A stretch of DNA of 64,000 nucleotides, taken from contig NZ_FNVO01000006.1 in NCBI RefSeq assembly GCF_900108175.1, positions 336,670 through 400,669 of the forward strand, given 5' to 3'. The position numbers were made by a program, and so were the translations under genes. Of the stretch, positions 55,254 through 63,180 are shown one piece after another. A model generated the notes under the pieces. That model had not been told where the DNA came from and ran no database searches. It saw only the letters and a list, made by a program, of their open reading frames with translations. The DNA is from Thermomonospora echinospora (GTDB lineage: Bacteria > Actinomycetota > Actinomycetes > Streptosporangiales > Streptosporangiaceae). Position 1 is the first letter of the stretch. Each line of letters begins with the position of its first letter.

Positions 55254-56822
55254 TCAGGCCGTGAGGTCGTCGATCAGGCCACGGACGAGCAGGCACCCGG
55301 CGCGCAGCCGTGCGGTGGGAGCCGCGCTGTAGCCGATCACCAGGCCGGTCACCGACGGCCGCCCGCCATAGTGCCGTTCGAGCGTGTCCAGCAGCACGCC
55401 CGCCTGGCCGGCCCGTGCCACCACCCGCGCCACGACCTCCGCGGGCAGTTCCACGACCAGGTGCAGCCCGGCGGTGTCCCCGCGCAGCGGCAGGCCCGCG
55501 AACACCTCCACGACCATGGCGCGGCGGCGGGCGTACTCGGCGCGGACACGACGGATGTGGCGGTCGAGGTCGCCGCGTTCGAGCAGCAGCCGGACGGCCT
55601 CCTGCGGCACCACCGCCGTCCGGTCGCCCAGGTCCAGGCGGCGGGCGGCGACCGCCTCGGCCAGGTCCGGGCGCGCCGCCAGCCAGCCGACCCCGATGTC
55701 GGCGGCCAGTCTCTTGGACATGGTGCCCAGGTAGACGACCACCCGCGGGTCCATCCCGTACAGCGCGGGCAGCGGCGCGACGTCGTAGCGGAACTCACCG
55801 TCGTAGTCGTCCTCGGCGATGAGCGCGCCGGTGCGCCGCGCCCACGCCAGCAGCGCCTGACGGCGCGGCACCGGCAGCACACCGCCCAGCGGGTACTGGT
55901 GCGAGGGCGTCGTGTAGACCAGCCGCAGCCCGTCGGGAAGTCCGTCCACGACCAGCCCGTGCTCGTCCACCGGGCAGGGCACCACCTCGGCGCCGCGCGC
56001 GGCCAGCACGGAACGCGCCCGCAGGTAGCCGGGCTCCTCCACGCCCACCCGGTCACCAGGACGCAGCACCGTGGCGGCCAGCATGTCCAGGGCGTTCGTC
56101 GTCCCGCGCGTCACGACCACCTGCTCCGCCTGGCAGGCGACGCCCCGGCTGCGCCGCATGTGCTCGCACAACGCCTCCCGTAGCCCGTCCAGCCCCCATG
56201 GATCCGACCTGCCTCCCGGAGCGATCGAGGCCGCCGTCCGCCACGCACGCCGCCAGGCGGGCGTGTCCAGACCTCCGGCCCACGGCACCCCCGGCCGCAG
56301 ATCGGTGGCTCCCTCTGGAGCCGCCTCCCCATTCCCCCGGCATCCACCGGACGTGCCGGCGACGCCATGCCCGATCGGCTCCGCGTCGTCCCCGGACGTA
56401 CGGAGACGGAGCACGCCACTGGACATGCTGGTGCCGCCATACCCGGTGGCCGTGGCTGAGGCACCGCGGTTCCGCCGCACGCCCGGCACGGTCGGTTCGT
56501 CGCCGGTGGCGAGCGGGGCCGTTCCGGGGGCTTCGGGGCTTACGTCCGCGACGTACGTACCCGAGCCGTGCCGGCCCTCCAGCCAGCCCTCGGCGTAAAG
56601 CTGCGCGTACGCGTCCATCACCACCGTGCGGCTGACGCCCAGCACTGCGGCCAGCGCACGGGAGGAGGACAGCCGCTCCCCCGAGGTGAGCCGTCCCTCC
56701 TTGATGGCGGTGCGCAACTGCCCGGTGAGCTGAGCGGTCAGTGACTCGGCCGCCGTACGGTCGACGAGCAGCGGCAGATCGGGCTGTACGCGCGGTCCGC
56801 CGCCTGAAGGCGCTGTCGCCAA
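55254..56822 (-). CDS. MocR/PdxR-family regulator (GntR HTH plus aminotransferase domain)
   Basis: About 522 residues. The TTG at 56822 (AGGAG 7 bases upstream) gives a GntR winged helix (LTAQLTGQLRTAIKEGRL, ERLSSSRALAAVLGVSRTVV, AQLYAEGWLEGRHGSGTYV). The fold-type I aminotransferase half follows: VVTRGTTNALDMLAATVL, VGVEEPGYLRARSVLAA, YTTPSHQYPLGGVLPVPRR and the PLP-lysine region YLGTMSKRLAADIGVGWL. These proteins sense pyridoxal-phosphate and control vitamin B6 or other genes. A long insert (PGTAPLATGDEPTVPGV) separates the domains. It is divergent from the PNPOx-like gene at 56890, its probable target. Confidence 0.92.
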   Translation of the reverse strand: MATAPSGGGPRVQPDLPLLVDRTAAESLTAQLTGQLRTAIKEGRLTSGERLSSSRALAAVLGVSRTVVMDAYAQLYAEGWLEGRHGSGTYVADVSPEAPGTAPLATGDEPTVPGVRRNRGASATATGYGGTSMSSGVLRLRTSGDDAEPIGHGVAGTSGGCRGNGEAAPEGATDLRPGVPWAGGLDTPAWRRAWRTAASIAPGGRSDPWGLDGLREALCEHMRRSRGVACQAEQVVVTRGTTNALDMLAATVLRPGDRVGVEEPGYLRARSVLAARGAEVVPCPVDEHGLVVDGLPDGLRLVYTTPSHQYPLGGVLPVPRRQALLAWARRTGALIAEDDYDGEFRYDVAPLPALYGMDPRVVVYLGTMSKRLAADIGVGWLAARPDLAEAVAARRLDLGDRTAVVPQEAVRLLLERGDLDRHIRRVRAEYARRRAMVVEVFAGLPLRGDTAGLHLVVELPAEVVARVVARAGQAGVLLDTLERHYGGRPSVTGLVIGYSAAPTARLRAGCLLVRGLIDDLTA

Positions 56823-56870
56823 GTGGTCTCCTGAAAACACCGAAAAGTGGCTCTGTGGGCCTGGCCACTT
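56821..56870. promoter_or_regulatory. MocR operator boxes between divergent genes
   Basis: AAGTGG at 56821-56826 and 56845-56850, and its inverse CCACTT at 56865-56870. A direct repeat and an inverted repeat of one half-site are typical of MocR/PdxR operators. The region also holds both promoters. The assignment is by pattern and neighbours. Confidence 0.55.
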
Positions 56871-56889
56871 CCCGCCTAGCGTAAGGCCC

Positions 56890-57549
56890 ATGAGCACGAC
56901 GGAACTGTCCAGCACCAGCCGCACCAGGCTCGGACGGGCGCGCGAGCGCGGCCTGACCGACCGGACCTCGCTGTACGAGGTCCTCGACGCGGGCATGATC
57001 TGCCATCTGGGCGTCGTCGTGGACGGCCTGCCCCGGGTGATCCCCACCGGGTACGGGCGCGACGGCGACATCCTCTACCTGCACGGCTCCACCGGGGCAC
57101 GGAGCCTGACGGAGGGGTCCCGGCAGGAGGTCTGCGTCACCGTCACGCATCTGGACGGCATCGTGCTGGCCCGCTCGATCTTCCATCACTCGGTCAACTA
57201 CCGCAGCGCGATGATCTACGGAACGCCACGGCGGGTCACCGACCCCGACGAGTTGCTCACCGCCCTGCGCGCCATCTCCGAACGGCTCGCGCCCGGCCGG
57301 TGGGACGCCGCCCGGCCGCCCACCCGCCGGGAACTGGCGGCCACCGCGGTGCTGGCGCTGCCGCTGGAGGAGGCCTCGGTCAAGATGCGGCAGGGACCGC
57401 CCAGCGACGACGAGGAGGACCACTCGCTCGGCGTCTGGGCCGGAGTCCTCCCGGTGCACCAGGTGTTCGGCGAGCCCGTCCCCGACCCCCGCCTGCGTCC
57501 CGGCATCCCCGTTCCCGACCATGTCCGCGGCCGTTCCGCCGAGCGGTGA
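56890..57549 (+). CDS. PNPOx-like flavin-binding split-barrel protein
   Basis: A 219-residue protein. TSLYEVLDAGMICHLGVVVDG, LPRVIPTGYGRDGDILYLHG and SRQEVCVTVTHLDGIVLARS carry the split-barrel strands; SVNYRSAMIYGTPRRVTD is the usual mid-block. It belongs to the pyridox_ox_2-type group that includes enzymes acting on vitamin B6 or other flavin-bound substrates. A helical C-terminal extension (ISERLAPGRWDAARPP) is normal. It is divergent from the MocR regulator with shared operator boxes, so it is probably the regulated gene. A long palindrome lies 51 bases past its stop. Confidence 0.88.
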   Translation: MSTTELSSTSRTRLGRARERGLTDRTSLYEVLDAGMICHLGVVVDGLPRVIPTGYGRDGDILYLHGSTGARSLTEGSRQEVCVTVTHLDGIVLARSIFHHSVNYRSAMIYGTPRRVTDPDELLTALRAISERLAPGRWDAARPPTRRELAATAVLALPLEEASVKMRQGPPSDDEEDHSLGVWAGVLPVHQVFGEPVPDPRLRPGIPVPDHVRGRSAER

Positions 57550-57600
57550 CGCGACCGTTCTCCGGCCCACCCGGCATCGGCGGCATCGGCGGCGTCCGCG

Positions 57601-57637
57601 GTCAAATCACGATGGGGTGACCCCATCGTGATTTGAC
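57601..57637. promoter_or_regulatory. 37-bp perfect palindrome over the DUF2510 promoter
   Basis: Two 18-base arms around one central G: GTCAAATCACGATGGGGT and its complement. The -10 CATAAT (57641-57646) follows directly; GTGACC (57617-57622), 18 bp upstream of it, is a plausible -35 and sits at the palindrome centre. The predicted start is near 57653, 3 bases before the ATG, so the mRNA would be nearly leaderless. It may be a repressor operator, or the terminator of the upstream gene. Confidence 0.6.
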
Positions 57638-57655
57638 TCGCATAATCTCTGCCCC

Positions 57656-58873
57656 ATGAGCGGCCAGATTCCGGCGGGCTGGTACCACGACCCCTACGGC
57701 ACGCCCGGCCTGCTGCGTTACTGGGACGGCGGCCAGTGGACGCAGGCCACCCAACCCTCCGACGAGTGGAACGACGCCGAGCCCACGCAGGGCGGTGCCG
57801 CACCGGCCGACGCTCCGGTGCCCTCCGGCCCTCCCGAGTCCTCTCCGGCGCCCTCCGGACCCCCGGCGTCCTCCGGCTCCCCGGCGCTCTCCGGACCCCC
57901 GGTGCCCGCGGGCTTCTCGCCGGACGCCGGGGCCGGGCAGCCGGGTGGCTCCACGCCGCCGCCGTGGATGCCCCCGGCCGACGGTCGGCCCAACTGGAAC
58001 TGGGACGGCCCGCCCGCCGGCCCGGCGACACCCCAGCCCTGGCAGGCATCCAAAGGCCCCCAGACCCCGCCGCCCTGGCAGTCCCCCCAGGGGCCGGGCA
58101 CGCCCCAGCCCTGGCAGACTGGCCCGCCCCAGCCCGCCGGCAGCAACACCGGGCTGCTGTGGGCCCTCGGCGGTGGCGGCGTGGTGGTCATCGTCCTCAT
58201 CGTGCTGGTCGCACTGTTCGCCACCGGTGTCCTGGGCGGCGGCCCCGAGCCGTCCTCGGCGACGGCCGCCCCCGCTCCCACCGCCACCGTTCCCTCGGTG
58301 AACCCCACCGGGCGTTCACCGGTGACCGGGACCATCACCGACGACACCGCCGGCGTCTCCTACGCCCAGCTCGGCGGCGGCTGGCAGCCCCAGCAGATCG
58401 ACCCGAACAGCCCCTTCGCCCGCGAGCGCGGCTTCAGCCGCGGCCAGATCGCCGTCGTCCAGAACGACTACAACGGCTCGGGCGGCCAGTACCTGGCCTC
58501 GGTCTACTCCGGCCGGCTGCCCGAGTCGGTCGGCTACGACGGGCCCGAAGACCTCCAGACGGCGATCAGCGACTTCGCCAGGAGCATCGAGACCGAGCCC
58601 GAGCCCACCGGCAGCTACCCCTCGCACACCCGCGAGGATCTGGAGTCGGCCTCCCGCACCATCGGCGACCACAAGGCCCACCTGGTCAGGTTCCGGCTCT
58701 CCTTCCCCCAGGCCGCCTCCCGCGGCTGGAACTTCCGCAGCGAGACGGTGGCCTTCGTACTGATCGACCAGGGCTCCGGACAGCGGCCCAGCGTGGTCTG
58801 GATCACCGTTCCCGACAGCCACGGCAACGGCGGCGACCTCGATCTGCTGCTGGAGTCGATCAAGGTTCTGTGA
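57656..58873 (+). CDS. DUF2510 membrane protein
   Basis: A 405-residue protein. The N-terminal DUF2510 motif is IPAGWYHDPYGTPGLLRYWD with GGQWTQAT. A Pro/Ala/Ser-rich stretch (about residues 40-160) follows. One TM (GGGGVVVIVLIVLVALFATGV) is near residue 175. A globular extracellular domain of about 190 residues ends the protein (GVSYAQLGGGWQPQQIDP, FARERGFSRGQIAVVQND, VWITVPDSHGNGGDLDLLL). DUF2510 proteins are common in actinomycetes and are thought to act at the envelope; their role is unknown. No ribosome site is visible; near-leaderless translation is likely. Confidence 0.85.
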   Translation: MSGQIPAGWYHDPYGTPGLLRYWDGGQWTQATQPSDEWNDAEPTQGGAAPADAPVPSGPPESSPAPSGPPASSGSPALSGPPVPAGFSPDAGAGQPGGSTPPPWMPPADGRPNWNWDGPPAGPATPQPWQASKGPQTPPPWQSPQGPGTPQPWQTGPPQPAGSNTGLLWALGGGGVVVIVLIVLVALFATGVLGGGPEPSSATAAPAPTATVPSVNPTGRSPVTGTITDDTAGVSYAQLGGGWQPQQIDPNSPFARERGFSRGQIAVVQNDYNGSGGQYLASVYSGRLPESVGYDGPEDLQTAISDFARSIETEPEPTGSYPSHTREDLESASRTIGDHKAHLVRFRLSFPQAASRGWNFRSETVAFVLIDQGSGQRPSVVWITVPDSHGNGGDLDLLLESIKVL

Positions 58874-58918
58874 ACCGTCCGGACCGTCCCGGCGTCCCGG
58901 CCGATTAGGGTGAAACCC

Positions 58919-59533
58919 ATGAACGACCTGTTGGTGTGGGCCGATTGCGAGATGACAGGGCTCGACCTGCGCAGGGACGCGCTGGTCGAGATCGCCGTGC
59001 TCGTGACGGACAGCGAGCTCAACATCCTCGACAAGGGCGTGGATGTGGTGATCAAGCCTCCCGAGGAGGCCGTCGCCCAGATGTCCAAGGTCGTCAGGGA
59101 CATGCACACCACGTCGGGTCTGCTGGCGGCCCTGCCGAACGGCGTCTCGGTCGGCGAGGCCGAGGACATGGTGCTCAGCTACCTGCGCACCCACGTCCGC
59201 GACCCCAAGAAGGCCCCGCTGTGCGGCAACTCCATCGCCACCGACCGGTCGTTCATCGCCCGTGACATGCCGGCCCTGGACGCCCACCTGCACTACCGCA
59301 TGGTGGACGTGTCGTCGATCAAGGAACTCGCCCGGCGCTGGTACCCCCGCGTCTATTTCGCCAGCCCGCAGAAGACCGGCGGGCACCGGGCCCTGGCCGA
59401 CATCACCGAGAGCATCCGGGAACTGCGCTACTACCGCCAGGCGATCTTCGTGCCGCAGCCCGGCCCCGACTCCGACACCGCCCGTTCCCTGGCCGCCGAG
59501 GTGGTCGCCGCCGCGACCCGACTCCCCGGGTAG
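58919..59533 (+). CDS. orn: oligoribonuclease
   Basis: A 204-residue DEDDh exonuclease of normal length. Exo [15 protein letters not shown] (D and E); Exo [20 protein letters not shown]; Exo [22 protein letters not shown] (H and D). It degrades 2-5-nt RNA and pGpG to mononucleotides, an essential last step of RNA decay in many bacteria. ATG 58919 follows AGGG by 8 bases. A tRNA-His gene lies 65 bases downstream, a gene order seen in other actinomycetes. Confidence 0.97.
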   Translation: MNDLLVWADCEMTGLDLRRDALVEIAVLVTDSELNILDKGVDVVIKPPEEAVAQMSKVVRDMHTTSGLLAALPNGVSVGEAEDMVLSYLRTHVRDPKKAPLCGNSIATDRSFIARDMPALDAHLHYRMVDVSSIKELARRWYPRVYFASPQKTGGHRALADITESIRELRYYRQAIFVPQPGPDSDTARSLAAEVVAAATRLPG

Positions 59534-59598
59534 CCCCCTTCGCGCAATCATCGCCTGAGAACCGCTACACTTCTCTAGGCCGGTCACTCCGGTTCTTG

Positions 59599-59671
59599 GT
59601 GGGTGTAGCTCAGTCGGCAGAGCACCAGGTTGTGGTCCTGGGTGTCGGGGGTTCAAGTCCCCTCACTCACC
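59599..59671 (+). tRNA. tRNA-His (GTG)
   Basis: A complete cloverleaf: acceptor GTGGGTG with CACTCAC (one G-T pair), D arm GCTC...GAGC, anticodon arm CCAGG TTGTGGT CCTGG with anticodon GTG, T arm GGGGG TTCAAGT CCCCT, discriminator C. The extra 5' G of tRNA-His is encoded at 59598 and faces the discriminator C at 59671. Confidence 0.95.
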
Positions 59672-59678
59672 CTGACGG

Positions 59679-59722
59679 CACAGGCCCCGTCGCGGTCATC
59701 GCGACGGGGCCTGTGGCTTTTC
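59679..59722 (+). terminator. terminator of tRNA-His
   Basis: A perfect 15-bp stem (CACAGGCCCCGTCGC and complement) with a 7-base loop, then GCTTTTCC. It starts 7 bases past the tRNA. Confidence 0.85.
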
Positions 59723-59910
59723 CCCGGCGGTGACGCGCCGACGACGCGCGGCACGACCAGATCTTTGGCACACCGTTACGCACGCGTGCCCGCCGCCACC
59801 GCGGGCCGCCGTCCGGCCGCCTGACCACGCTTGTTGGATCTCGGTGATCGGCGGGTTATGCTCCGGCCTTATCAACTCCGGCACCGCCCAAGTCGACCGA
59901 CGGAGGCTGG

Positions 59911-60630
59911 ATGAGCGTGCACGGAACGACCCCCCTGCGCATCCTGGTGGTCGACGCGGACCCCGGGACCCGCGCCGACGTCGTCGCCCGCCTGTCCGCC
60001 CACGACGAGCTCACGGTCGTCGCCGAGGTGCCCGACGGCCCCGGCGCCGTGGACCTGGCCGAACGCGTCCACCCCGACATCGTGCTGCTCGACCCGCCGG
60101 CCGTGCGCGCCGGCCACACCGCCGCCCTCGGCCGGCGCGCCCGTGTCTTCGTGCTCGCCCCCGCCGACGACCCCGCCGTCCAGGAGGCCCTGCGCGCCGG
60201 CGCCTGCGGCCATCTGGTCCCCGGCGCCCTGACCCCCGGGGACGTCATCCGCGGCGTCCGCGACGCCAGCCGCGTCCGTCACGGGCTGTCCGCCCGTGAG
60301 GCCGAGGTCATGGACCTGATCGCCACCGGCCGGTCCAACGGCGAGATCGCCCGCCAACTCTTCCTCAGCGAGAAGACCGTCAAGAACCACGTCAACCGCA
60401 TCTACGCCAAGCTCGGCGTCGGCTCCCGGGCCACCGCCATAGCCCTGTGGCGCGGCGTCCTGCACCCGGCCGCCGCCGGCGACCGCCCCTCCCGGGACGC
60501 CGCAGCTCATCCCCGTCCAACCGATTCGCGCACCCCGCCCGCTCCTGATAAAGTTCCTGACGTCGCAAGGGGGGACACCCCCAGCACGACGGGCGCCGTT
60601 AGCTCAATTGGCAGAGCAGCGGACTCTTAA
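59911..60630 (+). CDS. LuxR-type response regulator with atypical receiver
   Basis: A 239-residue protein. The receiver has the acidic pair in [13 protein letters not shown] and an Asp in [13 protein letters not shown]. The usual lysine near GxxGYLxK is replaced by proline ([11 protein letters not shown]), so phosphorylation may be altered. The LuxR HTH follows: [40 protein letters not shown] and [15 protein letters not shown]. The last 75 residues are low-complexity and the reading frame runs through 38 bases of the tRNA-Lys gene, stopping in its anticodon loop. No histidine kinase is next to it. Confidence 0.85.
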   Translation: MSVHGTTPLRILVVDADPGTRADVVARLSAHDELTVVAEVPDGPGAVDLAERVHPDIVLLDPPAVRAGHTAALGRRARVFVLAPADDPAVQEALRAGACGHLVPGALTPGDVIRGVRDASRVRHGLSAREAEVMDLIATGRSNGEIARQLFLSEKTVKNHVNRIYAKLGVGSRATAIALWRGVLHPAAAGDRPSRDAAAHPRPTDSRTPPAPDKVPDVARGDTPSTTGAVSSIGRAADS

Positions 60631-60665
60631 TCCGCGGGTTCGGGGTTCAAGTCCCTGACGGCGCA
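60593..60665 (+). tRNA. tRNA-Lys (CTT)
   Basis: Acceptor GCGCCGT/ACGGCGC, D arm GCTC...GAGC, anticodon stem GCGGA/TCCGC with loop CTCTTAA (anticodon CTT), T arm CGGGG TTCAAGT CCCTG, discriminator A. Its first 38 bases also encode the end of the response-regulator frame. Confidence 0.95.
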
Positions 60666-60678
60666 CCCGCTCCGACTT

Positions 60679-60707
60679 GGGCAAGCGTGAGATGATCACG
60701 TTTGCCC
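60679..60707 (+). terminator. terminator of tRNA-Lys
   Basis: GGGCAAGCGTGA pairs with TCACGTTTGCCC (one G-T pair) around a 5-base loop, 13 bases past the tRNA. Confidence 0.7.
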
Positions 60708-60831
60708 ATCGTCATGTCCGGGGTCGTTCGCCCCCACGTCCACCGTCCCAAGGCCGAGCCGGAACGGGTCCGGCGGAGCCCGGGGCGGGGTCCGCGATCA
60801 CGCGGACACCACCGCCCGGACAGGGGAAAGG

Positions 60832-61227
60832 TCAGCCGACGTCGGGAGCCGCCGACTGGCGGCGGAGGCGTTCCAGCTCGCGCCGGTCACGCTTGGTGGG
60901 GCGGCCCGCGCCGCGCTCCCGCAACCCGATCGGGATCAGCGCCTCACGGGGCGGCGGTGGCGGGCTCTTGTCGATCAGGCATTCCCGGGCGACGGGCGGG
61001 CCCACCCGCTTGCGCACGATGCGCTGCACGACGACGATCCGTTCCCGGCCGTCCAGGCGCACCCGCACCTCGTCACCGGGACGCACCACCGAGGCCGGCT
61101 TGACCCGCACGTCGTTCACCCGGACATGGCCCGCGCGGCAGGCGTTGGTCGCCTGTGAACGGGTCTTCACCAGCCGGACGGACCAGATCCACACATCGAC
61201 CCGTACCGAGCCCTCCTCAGCCGCCAT
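60832..61227 (-). CDS. S4-domain RNA-binding protein (Hsp15-like)
   Basis: A 131-residue protein. The S4 domain is VRVDVWIWSVRLVKTRSQAT, then ACRAGHVRVNDVRVKPASVV, RPGDEVRVRL. A basic tail (RPTKRDRRELERLRRQ) follows. Hsp15-type proteins rescue stalled 50S subunits carrying peptidyl-tRNA. The length is normal. It stands alone on the minus strand between tRNA-Lys and the carboxypeptidase gene. Confidence 0.9.
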   Translation of the reverse strand: MAAEEGSVRVDVWIWSVRLVKTRSQATNACRAGHVRVNDVRVKPASVVRPGDEVRVRLDGRERIVVVQRIVRKRVGPPVARECLIDKSPPPPPREALIPIGLRERGAGRPTKRDRRELERLRRQSAAPDVG

Positions 61228-61512
61228 ACCCCGACCTTAACGCCACGCACCCCCATACCGATCGCCGGTCATCGCGCCCGCCGCCGGATCGCCAGGCGCG
61301 GCCGACGAAGACGTGACCGGAGCCGCGGCACCGGCCGGGCGCACGCCCGCTCGCGTCCGCCGGCGCCGGGCCCTCTTTCGACCCGCGCGCCGGCCGGGAA
61401 GGCGATATGCCGTCACATCGTCTATTCACTTAATTCTTAGCGCTTTACTGATCAACGGCCCGAATTTACGCTTGCGCCGTCCTACGGTCACCCCCCGCCG
61501 TTGGAGGCTGCA
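61228..61512. other. divergent promoter region with AT-rich patch
   Basis: 285 bases without a gene. The stretch 61410-61460 (ATTCACTTAATTCTTAGC) is strikingly AT-rich and probably holds the carboxypeptidase promoter. Confidence 0.4.
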
Positions 61513-62817
61513 TTGCGAAGGAGACCCCTGCTCGCCATGCTCGGTCTGTGCGTTCTGCTCGTCGTGAGCGCACTCGCCGGCACCGGTGCCTCGGCCCAGA
61601 CCGCCGCCGTGGCGCCCGAATCACAGGAAACGCACGCGTACGACGTCACCGGCCTGCGGAACGCGGCCGACCGCACCCTGATCGCCCGCACCGGCGCGGC
61701 GATCGACGAGGCGCACGGCCGGCACGTCGTCATCACCGCCACCGCACAGGAGGTGGCGGCCGTACGGCGGCTCGGCTTCACCGTCACCCGGCTGCCCGCC
61801 GAGCAGACGGGCCGACAGGAGGCCACGACCCTGGACTTCCCGCCCGCCGACTCGGGGTACCACAACTTCGCCGAGCTGACCACGCTGGTGAACCAGGTGG
61901 CCGCCGACCACTCCAGCATCGTCCGCAAGTCCGTGATCGGCCGCTCCTACGAGGGTCGCGACATCATGGCCGTCAAGATCAGCGACAACCCGGGCACGGA
62001 CGAGGCCGAGCCCGAGGTGCTGTTCACCCACCACCAGCACGCCCGTGAGCACCTGACCGTCGAGATGGCGGTCTACCTGCTCAACGAGCTGACCGACAAG
62101 TACGGCACGGACTCGCGCATCACCAACCTGGTCAACAGCCGGGAGATCTGGATCCTGCCGGACCTCAACCCCGACGGCGGCGAGTACGACATCGCGACCG
62201 GCACCTACCGCTCCTGGCGCAAGAACCGGCAGCCCAACTCGGGATCCAGCGCCGTGGGCACGGACCTGAACCGCAACTGGGCCTACAACTGGGGATGCTG
62301 CGGCGGTTCCTCCATCACCCCGTCCAGCGCCACTTACCGCGGCTCGGCCGCCGAGTCCGCGACCGAGGTCCGCGTCACGGCCAACTTCATCCGCAGCCGG
62401 GTGGTCGGCGGACGCCAGCAGATCAGGGCGGCCATCGACTTCCACACCTACAGCGAGCTGGTGCTGTGGCCGTACGGCTACACCTACGCCGACACCGGCC
62501 CCGGGCTGACCCAGGACGACCGCAACGCGCACGCCACCCTCGGCCAGAACATGGCCTCGACCAACGGCTACACGGCCGAGCAGGCCAGCGACCTCTACAT
62601 CACCGACGGAACGATCAACGACTGGATGTGGGGGGTCTACAAGATCTTCAACTACACGTTCGAGATGTATCCGCGCACGGCCAGCCCCGGCTTCTACCCG
62701 CCGGACGAGGTCATCGCACGGGAGACCTCCCGCAACCGCGAGGCCGTGCTGCGGCTGATGGAGTACGCCGACTGCGTCTACCGCATCATCAACAAGCCGG
62801 CGCTCTGCACGGCCTGA
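61513..62817 (+). CDS. secreted zinc carboxypeptidase (M14 family)
   Basis: About 434 residues. The signal is [20 protein letters not shown], cleaved near ASAQTA. A short propeptide-like segment (about residues 30-110) precedes the M14 domain. Zinc ligands are in [14 protein letters not shown] (HxxE) and [15 protein letters not shown] (His); [11 protein letters not shown] holds substrate residues, and the catalytic Glu is in YTFEMYP. It removes C-terminal residues from extracellular peptides. TTG 61513 is chosen because GGAGG lies 5 bases upstream; a TTG at 61501 sits before that site. Confidence 0.93.
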   Translation: MRRRPLLAMLGLCVLLVVSALAGTGASAQTAAVAPESQETHAYDVTGLRNAADRTLIARTGAAIDEAHGRHVVITATAQEVAAVRRLGFTVTRLPAEQTGRQEATTLDFPPADSGYHNFAELTTLVNQVAADHSSIVRKSVIGRSYEGRDIMAVKISDNPGTDEAEPEVLFTHHQHAREHLTVEMAVYLLNELTDKYGTDSRITNLVNSREIWILPDLNPDGGEYDIATGTYRSWRKNRQPNSGSSAVGTDLNRNWAYNWGCCGGSSITPSSATYRGSAAESATEVRVTANFIRSRVVGGRQQIRAAIDFHTYSELVLWPYGYTYADTGPGLTQDDRNAHATLGQNMASTNGYTAEQASDLYITDGTINDWMWGVYKIFNYTFEMYPRTASPGFYPPDEVIARETSRNREAVLRLMEYADCVYRIINKPALCTA

Positions 62818-63180
62818 CCGGGTCCTGACACCCGTCCCATCCTCAGGACACCCGTCCTGAGGTGCGGCAGGGCCGCCGCCGCCGTCACCGGTGGCGGCGG
62901 CCTCTGCACGTCTCCCCTCGATCACCGTCAGTAGCCGACGGCTCGTCGTCCGCATCCCGGCAATCCAGGAATGCCGGACCACCTGGGCAAACAAGGCTTT
63001 TCGTAATGGCGCAGGTCGGCAGAGTTCCCCGAATGCGGCCAACGGTTATTTACGCGCCCGCATCCCGGTAATTCCCGTGACGACGGGATCGCACATGGTA
63101 AGGATGTGACTCCCGCAAGATGTCATCTTGCGCTGAGTAACCATCCCCCTTCCCGGGAGCCCCGCTCCCTTGGAGTTGAT
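62818..63180. other. intergenic with hairpins and a palindrome
   Basis: CCTCAGGAC/GTCCTGAGG (62841-62862) and a GC-rich GGCCGCCGCC/GGCGGCGGCC stem (62871-62902) probably terminate the carboxypeptidase mRNA. A separate palindrome CGCAAGATG-T-CATCTTGCG lies at 63114-63132. No gene was found in the rest. Confidence 0.5.
63114..63132. promoter_or_regulatory. palindrome upstream of the L,D-transpeptidase gene
   Basis: Perfect 9-bp arms CGCAAGATG/CATCTTGCG around one base, 48 bases before the GTG. It is a candidate operator or attenuator. No cyclic-di-AMP (ydaO) riboswitch pattern is seen here, although such genes often carry one. Confidence 0.4.

Noticed and set aside
62818..63180. Cyclic-di-AMP (ydaO-type) riboswitch before the L,D-transpeptidase
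   Set aside because: The conserved core sequence and pseudo-symmetric layout are not visible; only simple hairpins and one palindrome are present.
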